The translations under genes were made by a program, and so were the position numbers. 64,000 nt of DNA, taken from NCBI RefSeq assembly GCF_000756385.1, contig NZ_JNFC01000034.1, positions 124,001 to 188,000 on the forward strand, written 5' to 3'. The notes beneath the pieces are model-generated. The model saw only the letters and a program-made list of their open reading frames with translations. It was not told the DNA's origin and made no database searches. Numbering within the stretch: position 1 is the stretch's first letter; the number at the start of each line of letters is the position of its first letter. Of the stretch, positions 26,487 through 34,348 are shown one piece after another. Source of the stretch: Sphingopyxis sp. LC363. Its GTDB lineage: Bacteria > Pseudomonadota > Alphaproteobacteria > Sphingomonadales > Sphingomonadaceae.

Positions 26487-28669
26487 TATTCGACGTTCAG
26501 CCCGGTCCATTTCGCCGCAAAGGCATATTTGTCGGCCGCTTCGGCGATGATCTTGTCGGTCGGCTTGCCGCTGCCGTGGCCGGCGCGGGTTTCGACGCGG
26601 ATCAGATGCGGCTTGTCGCCCGCATCGGCGTGCTGGAGCGCGGCGGTATATTTGAAGCTGTGCCCCGGCACGACGCGGTCGTCGGTATCTGCGGTCGTCA
26701 CCAGCACCGCCGGATAGGCCGTTCCGTCCTTGATATTATGATAGGGCGAATAGGCGAGCAGATTCTTGAAATCACCTTCCTTTGACGGATAGCCATAATC
26801 GTCGACCCAATAGCGGCCGGCGGTGAAGCGGTCGAAGCGCAGCATGTCCATCACCCCGACCGCGGGCAGCGCCGCGGCGAACAGGTCGGGGCGCTGGTTG
26901 GTCACCGCGCCGACGAGCAGGCCGCCGTTCGACCCGCCCTCGATTGCGATCTGGCCCTTGCCCGCGATGCCTTCGGCGATCAGATATTCGCCCGCGGCGA
27001 TGAAATCGTCGAAGACATTCTGCTTCTTGTCGAGGCGCCCGGCGTCGTGCCACGCCTTGCCATATTCGCCGCCGCCGCGCAGATTCGCGATCGCGAGAAC
27101 GCCGCCCTTGTCGACCCAGGCGAGCCGCGTCGGCGAGAAGGCCGGGGTCAACGACACGTTGAAACCGCCATAGCCATAAAGCAGCGTCGGCGATCCCTTG
27201 CTGCGATCGAGGCCCTTTTTCATCACGACGAACATCGGCACGTCGGTGCCGTCCTTCGACTTGTAGAAACGCTGTTCGACGGTGAAGTCGGCGGGCTTGA
27301 AGGTCAGCTTGGGCTCGGCGAAAATCTCGCTCTTCCCGGTCTGTGTGTCGAAACGATAGATCGTCGTCGGGCGCGCATAGCTCGAAAAGGCGTAGAAGGT
27401 TTCGGGATCGCTCGACTTGCCGCCGAAGCCCGATGCCGAACCGATGTCGGCGAGATTGATGTTGGCGATCGGCTTGCCGTCGAGCGCGACCATCCGCGCC
27501 TCCGACTTCGCATCGCCGAGATAGGAGAGAATGATGCGATTGCCGACGCGCGATGCGCCGACCAGCGTCGCCTCATTCTCGCCGACGATCTGCGTCAGTT
27601 CGCCGGGCTTCTTGACGTCGAAAGACACGATCCGTCCGCGCGGCGCGTCCTTGTTGGTGAGGAAGGTGAAGCGCGTGCCCGCGTTGGTCACATATTCCCA
27701 ATTGTTCGCATAATCGTCGACGAGGGTGATCGGCTTCGCGCCGGGCTTGCCCGCCGGATACAGCGTCAGGCCATAGCGTTCGTCGGTGCCTTCGGACGAG
27801 ACGACGAGCAGATATTTGCCGTCGTCGGTGACGATCGCGCTGTTGTTGAGCTTGGGCTTGTCGGGGGTCGCGTGGATCAGCACATCCTCGCTTTGCGGTG
27901 TACCGAGCTTGTGGAAATAGACGCTGTGATTCTCGTTCAAGGACTGGAAGGCCTCGCCTTCCTCTGGTTCGGGGAAGCGCGAATAATAAAAGCCGCTGCC
28001 GTCCTTCGCCCAGTCGAGCGCCGAGAATTTCACCCAGCGGATCATGTCGGGCAGGTCGCTCCCGGTCGCGACGTCCATCACCCGCACGACGCGCCAGTCG
28101 GTGCCGCCGTCCTGCACAGAATAGAGGAGATATTTGCCGTCTTCCGACGGGCTCCATTCGGCGAGCGCGGTTGCGCCGTCCTTGGTCCACAGGTTCGGAT
28201 CGATCAGCACGCGGCCTTCGCCCTTCAGCCCTTCGCGCACATAGAGCACCGACTGCGGCTGCAGCCCGTCGTTGCGGCTGTAGAAATAGCGGCTTCCGGC
28301 CTTGGTCGGCAGGCCGAAGCGTTCGTAATCGTAAAGCTCGGTCATCCGGGCCTTGAACGCGTCGCGGCCAGGCAGCGTGTCGAGATAGGCGTCGGTCACC
28401 TCGTTCTGCGCCGCTACCCAGTCGGCGACCTTCGGATTGACGCGGACGTCGTCTTCAAGCCAGCGATAGGGATCGGCGACGTCGACGCCGAATTGGGGGT
28501 CGACCGTGTCGCCGCGCAGGGTGTCGGGATAGGCGAGCGCCGCGGCGGGGGCCGATGCCGCCGCCGCCTCGGCCGCTCCTTCAGCCGCTTGGGCCGCCGC
28601 CGGCGTCATGGCTACCGGAGTCATCAGGGCAACCAGCGCGAGCGGGGCGGACAGGCTTTTACGGGACAT
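26486..28669 (-). CDS. Prolyl oligopeptidase, S9A family, exported
   Basis: Cleaves short peptides after proline. The 727-residue protein has a signal peptide, an N-terminal seven-bladed propeller (starting YRWLEDDVRVNPKVADWVAAQNEVTDAYL) and a C-terminal hydrolase domain with the catalytic serine in EGGSNGGLL, Asp in TTADTDDRVVPGHS and His in RAGHGSGKP. A short Ala/Glu-rich stretch follows the signal peptide. The periplasmic location fits many sphingomonad S9 peptidases. It ends inside the start of the fRMsr gene. Confidence 0.93.
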   Translation of the reverse strand: MSRKSLSAPLALVALMTPVAMTPAAAQAAEGAAEAAAASAPAAALAYPDTLRGDTVDPQFGVDVADPYRWLEDDVRVNPKVADWVAAQNEVTDAYLDTLPGRDAFKARMTELYDYERFGLPTKAGSRYFYSRNDGLQPQSVLYVREGLKGEGRVLIDPNLWTKDGATALAEWSPSEDGKYLLYSVQDGGTDWRVVRVMDVATGSDLPDMIRWVKFSALDWAKDGSGFYYSRFPEPEEGEAFQSLNENHSVYFHKLGTPQSEDVLIHATPDKPKLNNSAIVTDDGKYLLVVSSEGTDERYGLTLYPAGKPGAKPITLVDDYANNWEYVTNAGTRFTFLTNKDAPRGRIVSFDVKKPGELTQIVGENEATLVGASRVGNRIILSYLGDAKSEARMVALDGKPIANINLADIGSASGFGGKSSDPETFYAFSSYARPTTIYRFDTQTGKSEIFAEPKLTFKPADFTVEQRFYKSKDGTDVPMFVVMKKGLDRSKGSPTLLYGYGGFNVSLTPAFSPTRLAWVDKGGVLAIANLRGGGEYGKAWHDAGRLDKKQNVFDDFIAAGEYLIAEGIAGKGQIAIEGGSNGGLLVGAVTNQRPDLFAAALPAVGVMDMLRFDRFTAGRYWVDDYGYPSKEGDFKNLLAYSPYHNIKDGTAYPAVLVTTADTDDRVVPGHSFKYTAALQHADAGDKPHLIRVETRAGHGSGKPTDKIIAEAADKYAFAAKWTGLNVE

Positions 28670-28753
28670 GGCAAGGCGACCTCATTGGTTGGGAAATTAT
28701 CGTGCGCCTGTATGTAAGGATCGGCAAGGGGCGGACAAGGGATTTAGTGCGCG

Positions 28754-30415
28754 TCACGCCGGTTCGAGCGATCCGCGATAGGCGACGATCAACCCGGTGA
28801 GCGGCGTAGCGATTTCGACGTCGAAACGAAAACGGTCGCCGGTTTCGGTTTCGAAACTCGCCCCATAGGGCATCAGCCAGCGCGGCATTGGCAGGCCGAA
28901 AGCCGACCAGCGCCGCGGGACCAGATGGAGCCGGTCCCGCTCGACGACTAGTGCCATCGCAAACGACAGCACCCCGAAGCGTTCGACCAGCAGATATTCG
29001 TTCCGGCCGGTGCCGCGCGATTGGTGCGACGAAAAGCGCTTGCCGGCGAAATCGCGGGTCCAGCGTTCGCCGCCGGTTTCGGGGTCGAACGCGACGCTGA
29101 GGGGGGCTCGCTCAGCCGCTTTCGGAAAGCGCATCGTTGCGGCCGCGATCCGTGCGAGCAGGCCCGTGCCGCGGCGGACTTCGGCATGGCCCTGCCACCG
29201 GCGCGCGGCCTTGCTGCCGTGAAGCTCCCTCAGCCGCGGTGGCAGCGTGTCGAAAGCGGAGCCGAGAATCCGGCGATAAAGCGGCGCGTCGGGCTCTTCG
29301 CTGCGAAAGCCGGTGTGGATCGAGCGGCCATCGAACAGCGCATCATAATCCGCCAGCGTCAGCGCATCGACGCTCGACCGCGCACCGGCGGGGGGACGGT
29401 TACCGGCGAGCCATTTGCGGACGATCGCCTCGATCGCCATCGACGGAATATAGGGGCCGTCGTCACCCTCGGCCAAAAGATGCCAACTGCGCTCGACCGC
29501 CCGGCCGTCCGCGATGCCCCGGGCGTGCACAAACATGCCGCCGCGATGCTCGCCGAAGCGCATCCGGTTGAGCACGGCATAGAAGAGGCGCGAGAATGGC
29601 TGGAACGACGGCAGGCGTAAGCGCCTGCGGGCTTTGGCGAGCAGGTTCAGGATGCGGTGCAAAATCTCGGGCACCGGCCCCGCGCCCATCCAGATATCGG
29701 CCATCGCCGGATAGGCGCGCGGCAAAAGCTGGAGGTCGGGAACATCGACGAGCGAGAAGTGAATATTGCGTAGCGGCAAACGGCCGGGCACCGCGACCGT
29801 GAAGCGCATGCTTTCGGCGAGGCCGATGCCGTGCGTGTCGCGTCCGCCGCGGCGCAGCTTCACCGGCGCGCCGGCGTAGCCGACGACCGCGCGCATGACG
29901 TTGAGGCCGATGCCGGCAAAAGGCGACGGCGCGATACCCCCCTCGACGCTGCGAATATCCATCGTCTGCGCCATTTCGCGCAGCACCGCGCCGGTCAGCG
30001 CGGGGAAGCTGCTGACACCCGACAGAACAAAGACGCCCGCCGCTTTGGCCGCGGCGTCGAAGCGATCGATCCCGAAGACGAAATCGGCACCATCGGCAAA
30101 GTCGAGATAGTCGATGCCTGCCGCGATGCACGCCTCGACGACATGGTAACGACCGGCGCCATAGTCCTGGAACGGGCCCGAGGCGTCGACGACGAGTTCG
30201 GGCGCGAAGCGTCGAAGGGCATCGGCGATGTCGCGCCGGTCCAGCGCGCAGGGAACCACACGCGGCTTGCCTTGGTAGCGGACGCAGAAGGTTTCGGCGC
30301 GGGCGGGGTCGCGGCCGCAGACCAACAATTCGAGATCGGGGCGATCGGCCAGCAATTCGGCGAGCCGCCCGCCGAAGACGCCATAGCCGCCCAGAATCAA
30401 GATCTTCTTCGTCAC
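28754..30415 (-). CDS. Saccharopine-dehydrogenase-like NADP-binding protein fused to DUF4166
   Basis: A 553-residue two-part protein. Residues 1 to about 370 are a saccharopine-dehydrogenase-type reductase (KILILGGYGVFGGRLAELL at the N terminus, DASGPFQDYG, and a later DYLDFADGADF). The last 180 residues match DUF4166 (LPPRLRELHGSKAARRWQGHAEV...), the same domain as the gene at 30803-31465. GTG start, overlapping the previous stop as GTGA. Last gene of the GbsR/DUF4166/DCC operon. Function unknown; the reductase part may act on a membrane lipid or polyketide-like substrate. Confidence 0.82.
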   Translation of the reverse strand: MTKKILILGGYGVFGGRLAELLADRPDLELLVCGRDPARAETFCVRYQGKPRVVPCALDRRDIADALRRFAPELVVDASGPFQDYGAGRYHVVEACIAAGIDYLDFADGADFVFGIDRFDAAAKAAGVFVLSGVSSFPALTGAVLREMAQTMDIRSVEGGIAPSPFAGIGLNVMRAVVGYAGAPVKLRRGGRDTHGIGLAESMRFTVAVPGRLPLRNIHFSLVDVPDLQLLPRAYPAMADIWMGAGPVPEILHRILNLLAKARRRLRLPSFQPFSRLFYAVLNRMRFGEHRGGMFVHARGIADGRAVERSWHLLAEGDDGPYIPSMAIEAIVRKWLAGNRPPAGARSSVDALTLADYDALFDGRSIHTGFRSEEPDAPLYRRILGSAFDTLPPRLRELHGSKAARRWQGHAEVRRGTGLLARIAAATMRFPKAAERAPLSVAFDPETGGERWTRDFAGKRFSSHQSRGTGRNEYLLVERFGVLSFAMALVVERDRLHLVPRRWSAFGLPMPRWLMPYGASFETETGDRFRFDVEIATPLTGLIVAYRGSLEPA

Positions 30416-30810
30416 AATATGCGGTCCCTATATTCGGGCGGGGCGATCCAGCAGCTTTGGCGTTTGCCGAAGAAGCGGTATCGGTTGCGCGCGATCCAGC
30501 GATAGACACGATCGCGGAGCGCGGCGGGGATCAGACGCAAGACGCCCGCGAGCGCCCATGGGAAGCCGAGCCCTTGATAGATGCCGAGGATGGCATCGCT
30601 GTCGCGCCGTACCCGCCCGTCCTCGACGAGGAGGAGCGTCGTCGGATCGTCGGGGTCGACGCCATTGTGGCGGCAGATCGCGGCGCCGGCGACGCTTTGG
30701 ACCGAGGCGAGCCGGAACCGTGCCGCCTTGTCGTGGCGCAGAATGAAGCGGGCGTTCGCCGAACAGAGGATGCATTCGGCGTCGAACAGGATGACCGGAC
30801 CGTCAGCCAT
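30412..30810 (-). CDS. DCC-family thiol-disulfide oxidoreductase-like protein (DUF393)
   Basis: A 132-residue protein of the DUF393 family with the DxxCxxC motif in FDAECILCSANARF (D10, C13, C16). The C-terminal PAALRDRVYRWIARNRYRFFGKRQSCW is also typical. Thioredoxin-like redox function is inferred from the motif, not shown. The ATG at 30810 gives the family N terminus (MADGPVILFDAEC). Its stop overlaps the next start in GTGA. Confidence 0.9.
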   Translation of the reverse strand: MADGPVILFDAECILCSANARFILRHDKAARFRLASVQSVAGAAICRHNGVDPDDPTTLLLVEDGRVRRDSDAILGIYQGLGFPWALAGVLRLIPAALRDRVYRWIARNRYRFFGKRQSCWIAPPEYRDRIL

Positions 30811-31465
30811 CGCGAAACAGGGCGTGCTGATTGAGGAGCTCGCCAAAGCGCGGGTGGGTCACCTTGAGGTCGAAGGCGAAGCGGCCGGTGCCCAGATGCT
30901 GGTGCGTCACGATTGTGATTCCCGGCGTCAGCCAGCGCGGAAGGCGGAGGCGGAGGCGGCCGAACTGCCAGAAATAATGGTCGGACGTGAAGATCAGCGC
31001 GTCGGCCTCGGCATGCACGCTCAGCGCCATGCCGAAACCGCCGCCGATATGCTCCTCGAGCCCCGTCGGGCCGGCGAAGCTTTTGGCGCTGTGGATCACC
31101 TGCGGATGCCCGCTCCCGCGCCCATAGAGGCGCGACCAGCATTGGCCGCCGTTCGTCCGATCCTCGCTCACCGCGACCGCTGCGGGAGCAGGGCCGCTCG
31201 GTGCAAGCGGCAGCGGCGCACCGATCGGGCGGCAGAATTGCGCGAGCAGCCAGCCCGCGCGGGACAGGCGCGTCCAGACGATCTCGCCGCTGTAGGTCGC
31301 GACCGCGGCGCCCGTCAGACGCTTGCTGAAACGGCGGCGAATGTCTTCGGGGAGCGCGTCCCATGCGGCGTGCGCGACGAGGCGGCGAAAGCGATAATCG
31401 TAGAGCGTATCCTCGTCGCCCTGCACGACAGGCGCTTCGACGGGTCTTTTCGCCGTGCCCCGCAC
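30803..31465 (-). CDS. DUF4166 protein
   Basis: A 220-residue stand-alone DUF4166 protein (LPEDIRRRFSKRLTGAAVATYSGEIVWTRLSRAGWLLAQF..., then GGQCWSRLYGRG, EHIGGGFGMALSV, FTSDHYFWQFGRLRLRLPRWLTPG, FDLKVTHPRFGELL). GTG start. The last 8 bases overlap the start of the DCC gene. It pairs with the fused DUF4166 two genes downstream. No catalytic motif is known to me. Confidence 0.85.
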   Translation of the reverse strand: MRGTAKRPVEAPVVQGDEDTLYDYRFRRLVAHAAWDALPEDIRRRFSKRLTGAAVATYSGEIVWTRLSRAGWLLAQFCRPIGAPLPLAPSGPAPAAVAVSEDRTNGGQCWSRLYGRGSGHPQVIHSAKSFAGPTGLEEHIGGGFGMALSVHAEADALIFTSDHYFWQFGRLRLRLPRWLTPGITIVTHQHLGTGRFAFDLKVTHPRFGELLNQHALFRDG

Positions 31466-31475
31466 CGCCCGCCTC

Positions 31476-32051
31476 CTATCCCGCGTCCTTGCCCTTGCCC
31501 GGGCGCCAGTTGATCAGCTTCGTCACGCCGGCGCCCAATTTGATCAGCCGCATCAGCGCCGGTTTGGGTACGCTCAGCATCTCGTCGTGCCAGCGGCCCA
31601 TCGTCGTCACGAAATCGAGCATGGCGGCGAGCCGCGCCTTGGCATCGCTGCTCAATTGCGGGTCGTGCGCGGCACGCGCGACGCAGGCCTTGAGCGCCGC
31701 CTCGGCGGGATCGACCTCGCGCGCCTTGCGCCCCGCGGCGATGCGCGTGACCATTTCCCATATATCTTTCTCGGCTGTGAAATGGTCGCGCCGGGCGCCG
31801 AGCAGGGGGACGCGCTCGATCAGCCGCCATCCGAGGAGTTCCTTGATCGAATTGGAAACGTTCGAGCGTGCGAGCCCGAGCATCTCGGCAATCTCCTCGG
31901 CGTGGAGCGGACGGTCGGAAATAAAGAGCAGCGCATGAATCTGCGCCACCGAGCGGTTGACGCCCCATTGCCCGCCGAGATTGCCCCAATGAAGGATGAA
32001 CTCGGTCGCGGCGGGGGACAGTTTTGAGGAGTATTCTTCAATTTCTGTCAT
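31476..32051 (-). CDS. GbsR/MarR-family winged-helix regulator
   Basis: A 191-residue regulator. The HTH reads HAEEIAEMLGLARSNVSNSIKELLGWRLIERVPLLGARRDHFTAEKDIWEMV, the GbsR signature, followed by helical ligand or dimerisation sequence. The ATG at 32051 lies inside a perfect 8-bp inverted repeat, so it likely represses its own translation or transcription. It heads the four-gene operon (DUF4166, DCC, reductase), whose function is therefore conditionally expressed. GbsR relatives often sense osmolytes or aromatic ligands. Confidence 0.88.
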   Translation of the reverse strand: MTEIEEYSSKLSPAATEFILHWGNLGGQWGVNRSVAQIHALLFISDRPLHAEEIAEMLGLARSNVSNSIKELLGWRLIERVPLLGARRDHFTAEKDIWEMVTRIAAGRKAREVDPAEAALKACVARAAHDPQLSSDAKARLAAMLDFVTTMGRWHDEMLSVPKPALMRLIKLGAGVTKLINWRPGKGKDAG

Positions 32052-32060
32052 AACAGAAAT
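32041..32060. promoter_or_regulatory. Perfect palindromic operator over the GbsR-like start codon
   Basis: ATTTCTGTCATAACAGAAAT: arms ATTTCTGT and ACAGAAAT around CATA. The start codon (minus strand 32051-32049) lies at the dyad centre. A repressor bound here would block both the -10 region and translation initiation, a classical autoregulatory geometry. Confidence 0.6.
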
Positions 32061-32140
32061 ATCGGACACGAGCGATTCTGAGTCAAGCGGGTTTCGCGGC
32101 GATCCGCATGGTCCGGTTTCGACCGGAAGCGGACGTACAG

Positions 32141-32171
32141 ATCCTCCCCATCGCTTCGCGATAGGGAGGAG
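32141..32171. repeat. Solo half-element of repeat family A
   Basis: ATCCTCCCCATCGC and GCGATAGGGAGGA arms around TTC, a compact hairpin. It is the left end of the family A palindrome on its own, between the GbsR operon and urcA. Confidence 0.7.
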
Positions 32172-32309
32172 CTTAAGGCCACGCCTCACTCCAAAACAGT
32201 CGCGCCGTATCCCGCCGCGGCTATACGGAAGCTGGACAAAACGCCGGGACGGCGACCGTGCCCGGATCGCCGCCCCGGCTATCGGGGGCCTGCAACAAGG
32301 GCCCGCAGA

Positions 32310-32639
32310 TTATTTGCGGATCGAACTGACCTGGATGTTCTGGTCGCGCGTGGCGCCGGCGATTGCCAGATCGGCCTGTGCAGAGGCGACGCGGCGGGTG
32401 TCGCGGCGGCATTCGCGCACCTCATTCTTTCCTTCGATGTCATAATCGGGCGCAGTTCCGCACACCGTAACCACGGCGCGCCAGATCCGGCGGTCGAGCG
32501 TCTTGGCGCCCGCCTCGGTCCTGAGGTCGAGATCGCGGTGTGCGACGGCGACGCTTGGATTTGCGGAGGTGGTCTGCGCCGATGCTGGTTGGCCGGCCGA
32601 TACGGCGGCGAAGGCGGCGAGGATCATAAGCTTTTTCAT
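32310..32639 (-). CDS. UrcA-family secreted protein
   Basis: A 109-residue exported protein: signal peptide MKKLMILAAFAAVSAGQPASA, then VAVAHRDLDLRTEAGAKTLDRRIWRAVVTVCGTAPDYD, the UrcA core, with two cysteines (VCGTA and ECRRDTR) likely joined by a disulfide. UrcA proteins are common in sphingomonads and have no known function. It is divergent from the LysR regulator. Confidence 0.9.
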   Translation of the reverse strand: MKKLMILAAFAAVSAGQPASAQTTSANPSVAVAHRDLDLRTEAGAKTLDRRIWRAVVTVCGTAPDYDIEGKNEVRECRRDTRRVASAQADLAIAGATRDQNIQVSSIRK

Positions 32640-32738
32640 CTTGTGTCTCCATCGTCCGGCTCGGGGAGGAGGGGAGGAAGCCGGTCAGATGAAAATAAGC
32701 GATCGTCCGGCGTGAAAGGAGCAACGATGTTGCCGAGA

Positions 32739-32760
32739 CATTCTGCAAAATTGCAGAATG
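32739..32760. promoter_or_regulatory. Putative LysR-type binding site
   Basis: CATTCTGCA and TGCAGAATG arms around AAAT, a perfect 9-bp dyad with the T-N-A symmetry of LysR boxes, 32 bp before the lysR start. A second dyad, ATGACGC-ACAAG-GCGTCAT (32775-32793), overlaps the start codon. Confidence 0.55.
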
Positions 32761-32791
32761 AGGCCCGGGCGATTATGACGCACAAGGCGTC

Positions 32792-33673
32792 ATGTATGAT
32801 TGGAACGACCTCAAGGCCTTTCTGGCGGTGGCGGAAACGGGCAGCACCCTGTCCGCCGCGCAGGCGCTGCGCGTCAGCCAGACGACCGTTGCCCGGCGCA
32901 TCGCCGCGCTGGAGGCGGCGACAAGTCTCAACCTGTTCGAGCGGCGGCAGGCGGGCTACGCGCTGACCCCCGTCGGCGAAGCGATGCTGGCGAGCGCGAT
33001 TGCGGTTCGCGATGCCGCCAACCGCTTCGGCGAAGCGGCGGGCGCGCGGTCGCGCGATGCGGGTGGGACGGTCAGCCTGACGACGATGGAAATCTTTGCG
33101 GTGACGATCCTGCCGCCGATCCTCCGCGACCTGCGCGCCGCGCATCCGGCGATCCATATCCATCTCGACACGTCGGACGAGCCGCGCGATCTTGCCGCCG
33201 GCGCCGCCGACATCGCGATCCGCAGCAGCAAGCAGCCGACCGGCGCGGGCCTCGTCGGGCGGCGCATCGCCGACAATCCCTGGACGGTTTATTGCAGCCG
33301 CGACTATGCCGACCGGCATGGTATTCCGCACACGCGCGACGAACTCGCCGCCCATCCCTTCATCGGCGGTGGCGGCGGGGTGTGGGAGCCCTATCAGGCT
33401 TGGCTGCGCCAATATGGGCTCGAGGAGTCGGTCGTGATGCGATACGACACGGCGTCGGGCTTGCTCGCCGGGGTTCGGGCGGGAATGGGCCTCACCGTCC
33501 TGCCAGCCTTCCTCGCCGATCGCGAAGCCGACCTGATCCGCTGCCTCCCGCCGAAAAGCGAAGATAGTACGGGGCTGTGGCTGCTGACGCACGAACGGCT
33601 GCGCCATGTTCCGCGGGTGCGGCTGGTTCTCGACTTTCTTGCGACCGAACTCGCGAAGCTGGGACGGGGCTAG
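32792..33673 (+). CDS. LysR-family transcriptional regulator
   Basis: A 293-residue LysR protein: N-terminal winged HTH (WNDLKAFLAVAETGSTLSAAQALRVSQTTVARRIAALEAATSLNLFERRQAGYALTPVGEAML), then a periplasmic-binding-like effector domain (GTVSLTTMEIFAVTILPPIL...). It resembles the group with short linker and Ala-rich HTH of sphingomonad regulators. Perfect dyads upstream suggest autoregulation. Divergent urcA is a candidate target, but the target is not proven. Confidence 0.93.
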   Translation: MYDWNDLKAFLAVAETGSTLSAAQALRVSQTTVARRIAALEAATSLNLFERRQAGYALTPVGEAMLASAIAVRDAANRFGEAAGARSRDAGGTVSLTTMEIFAVTILPPILRDLRAAHPAIHIHLDTSDEPRDLAAGAADIAIRSSKQPTGAGLVGRRIADNPWTVYCSRDYADRHGIPHTRDELAAHPFIGGGGGVWEPYQAWLRQYGLEESVVMRYDTASGLLAGVRAGMGLTVLPAFLADREADLIRCLPPKSEDSTGLWLLTHERLRHVPRVRLVLDFLATELAKLGRG

Positions 33674-33679
33674 GCCGCA

Positions 33680-34177
33680 TCAGCGCAGCTGGGCGCACCC
33701 CAGCGCCGCCGCATCGATCGCCGTAGCCGCGCCGCGCAGGCGATAGGTATCGGCGATGGCTCTGCCCGTCGCGGTGCCGCTCTCGACGCTCATGCTCGGC
33801 GCCGAGCGCATCGCCGCGACGATCGCCGCGTCCATGCGCGCGTCGCTCGCCCAGCCGTGCGCGCCGTTGCCGGTCAGGATGAAGCGCCGGCTGCCGATCG
33901 TCAGCCGCAGCTCGCGGTCGGGCGCGCGCGCTTTCGACAGGCGGACATAGAATTGGCCGCGGATGCGCGATTTCGGCCAATAACCGACGCTGGCATAGGC
34001 CTTGACCCGAGGCGTGCCGATCGTCGCAGCGGGCGCGGCGATGGCATAGCAGCGCGGCGTCGCGGGATCGCGGAATGCGCCCCAGCCGTCGAAAATGCCG
34101 AGCGCCACCGGCGGCGCAGCGAGCGCCGACGCGGGCGCCATCATCGCTATCAGGAAAAGAAAGGCGCGCCGAAGCAT
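33680..34177 (-). CDS. Secreted protein with weak IalB-like features
   Basis: A 165-residue exported protein: signal peptide MLRRAFLFLIAMMAPASALA, then a compact fold with two cysteines (PRCYAIAAPA and the final LGCAQLR). The order LGIFDGWGAFRDPATPRCYAIAAP, VKAYASVGYWPKSRIRGQFYVRLSKA, ELRLTIGSRRFILTG resembles invasion-associated locus B proteins of alphaproteobacteria, but the match is only by eye. The ATG at 34177 gives the signal peptide. It ends convergent to lysR, and its promoter faces dnaN. Confidence 0.7.
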   Translation of the reverse strand: MLRRAFLFLIAMMAPASALAAPPVALGIFDGWGAFRDPATPRCYAIAAPAATIGTPRVKAYASVGYWPKSRIRGQFYVRLSKARAPDRELRLTIGSRRFILTGNGAHGWASDARMDAAIVAAMRSAPSMSVESGTATGRAIADTYRLRGAATAIDAAALGCAQLR

Positions 34178-34348
34178 CGCGTCTCGTTCGCGCGATTGGG
34201 GCCGCTTTGCAAGCATGGCTTGCGCCCGCCGGCGCGTGCGTTAAGGAAGGTGGACATTTTCAGGGGCCAGAATCGGGGCGCGAATCGCCTCCGACGGTCT
34301 GTCCCTCAGGGACTTTTCCCGCGGAAAGCACAGGGATGGCGATTTAGA

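Noticed and set aside
27047..28717. 556-residue + strand ORF
   Set aside because: Opposite prolyl oligopeptidase, whose catalytic triad is intact.
34178..34348. Origin of replication near dnaN
   Set aside because: No DnaA boxes, no AT-rich unwinding region, and no dnaA gene in the window.
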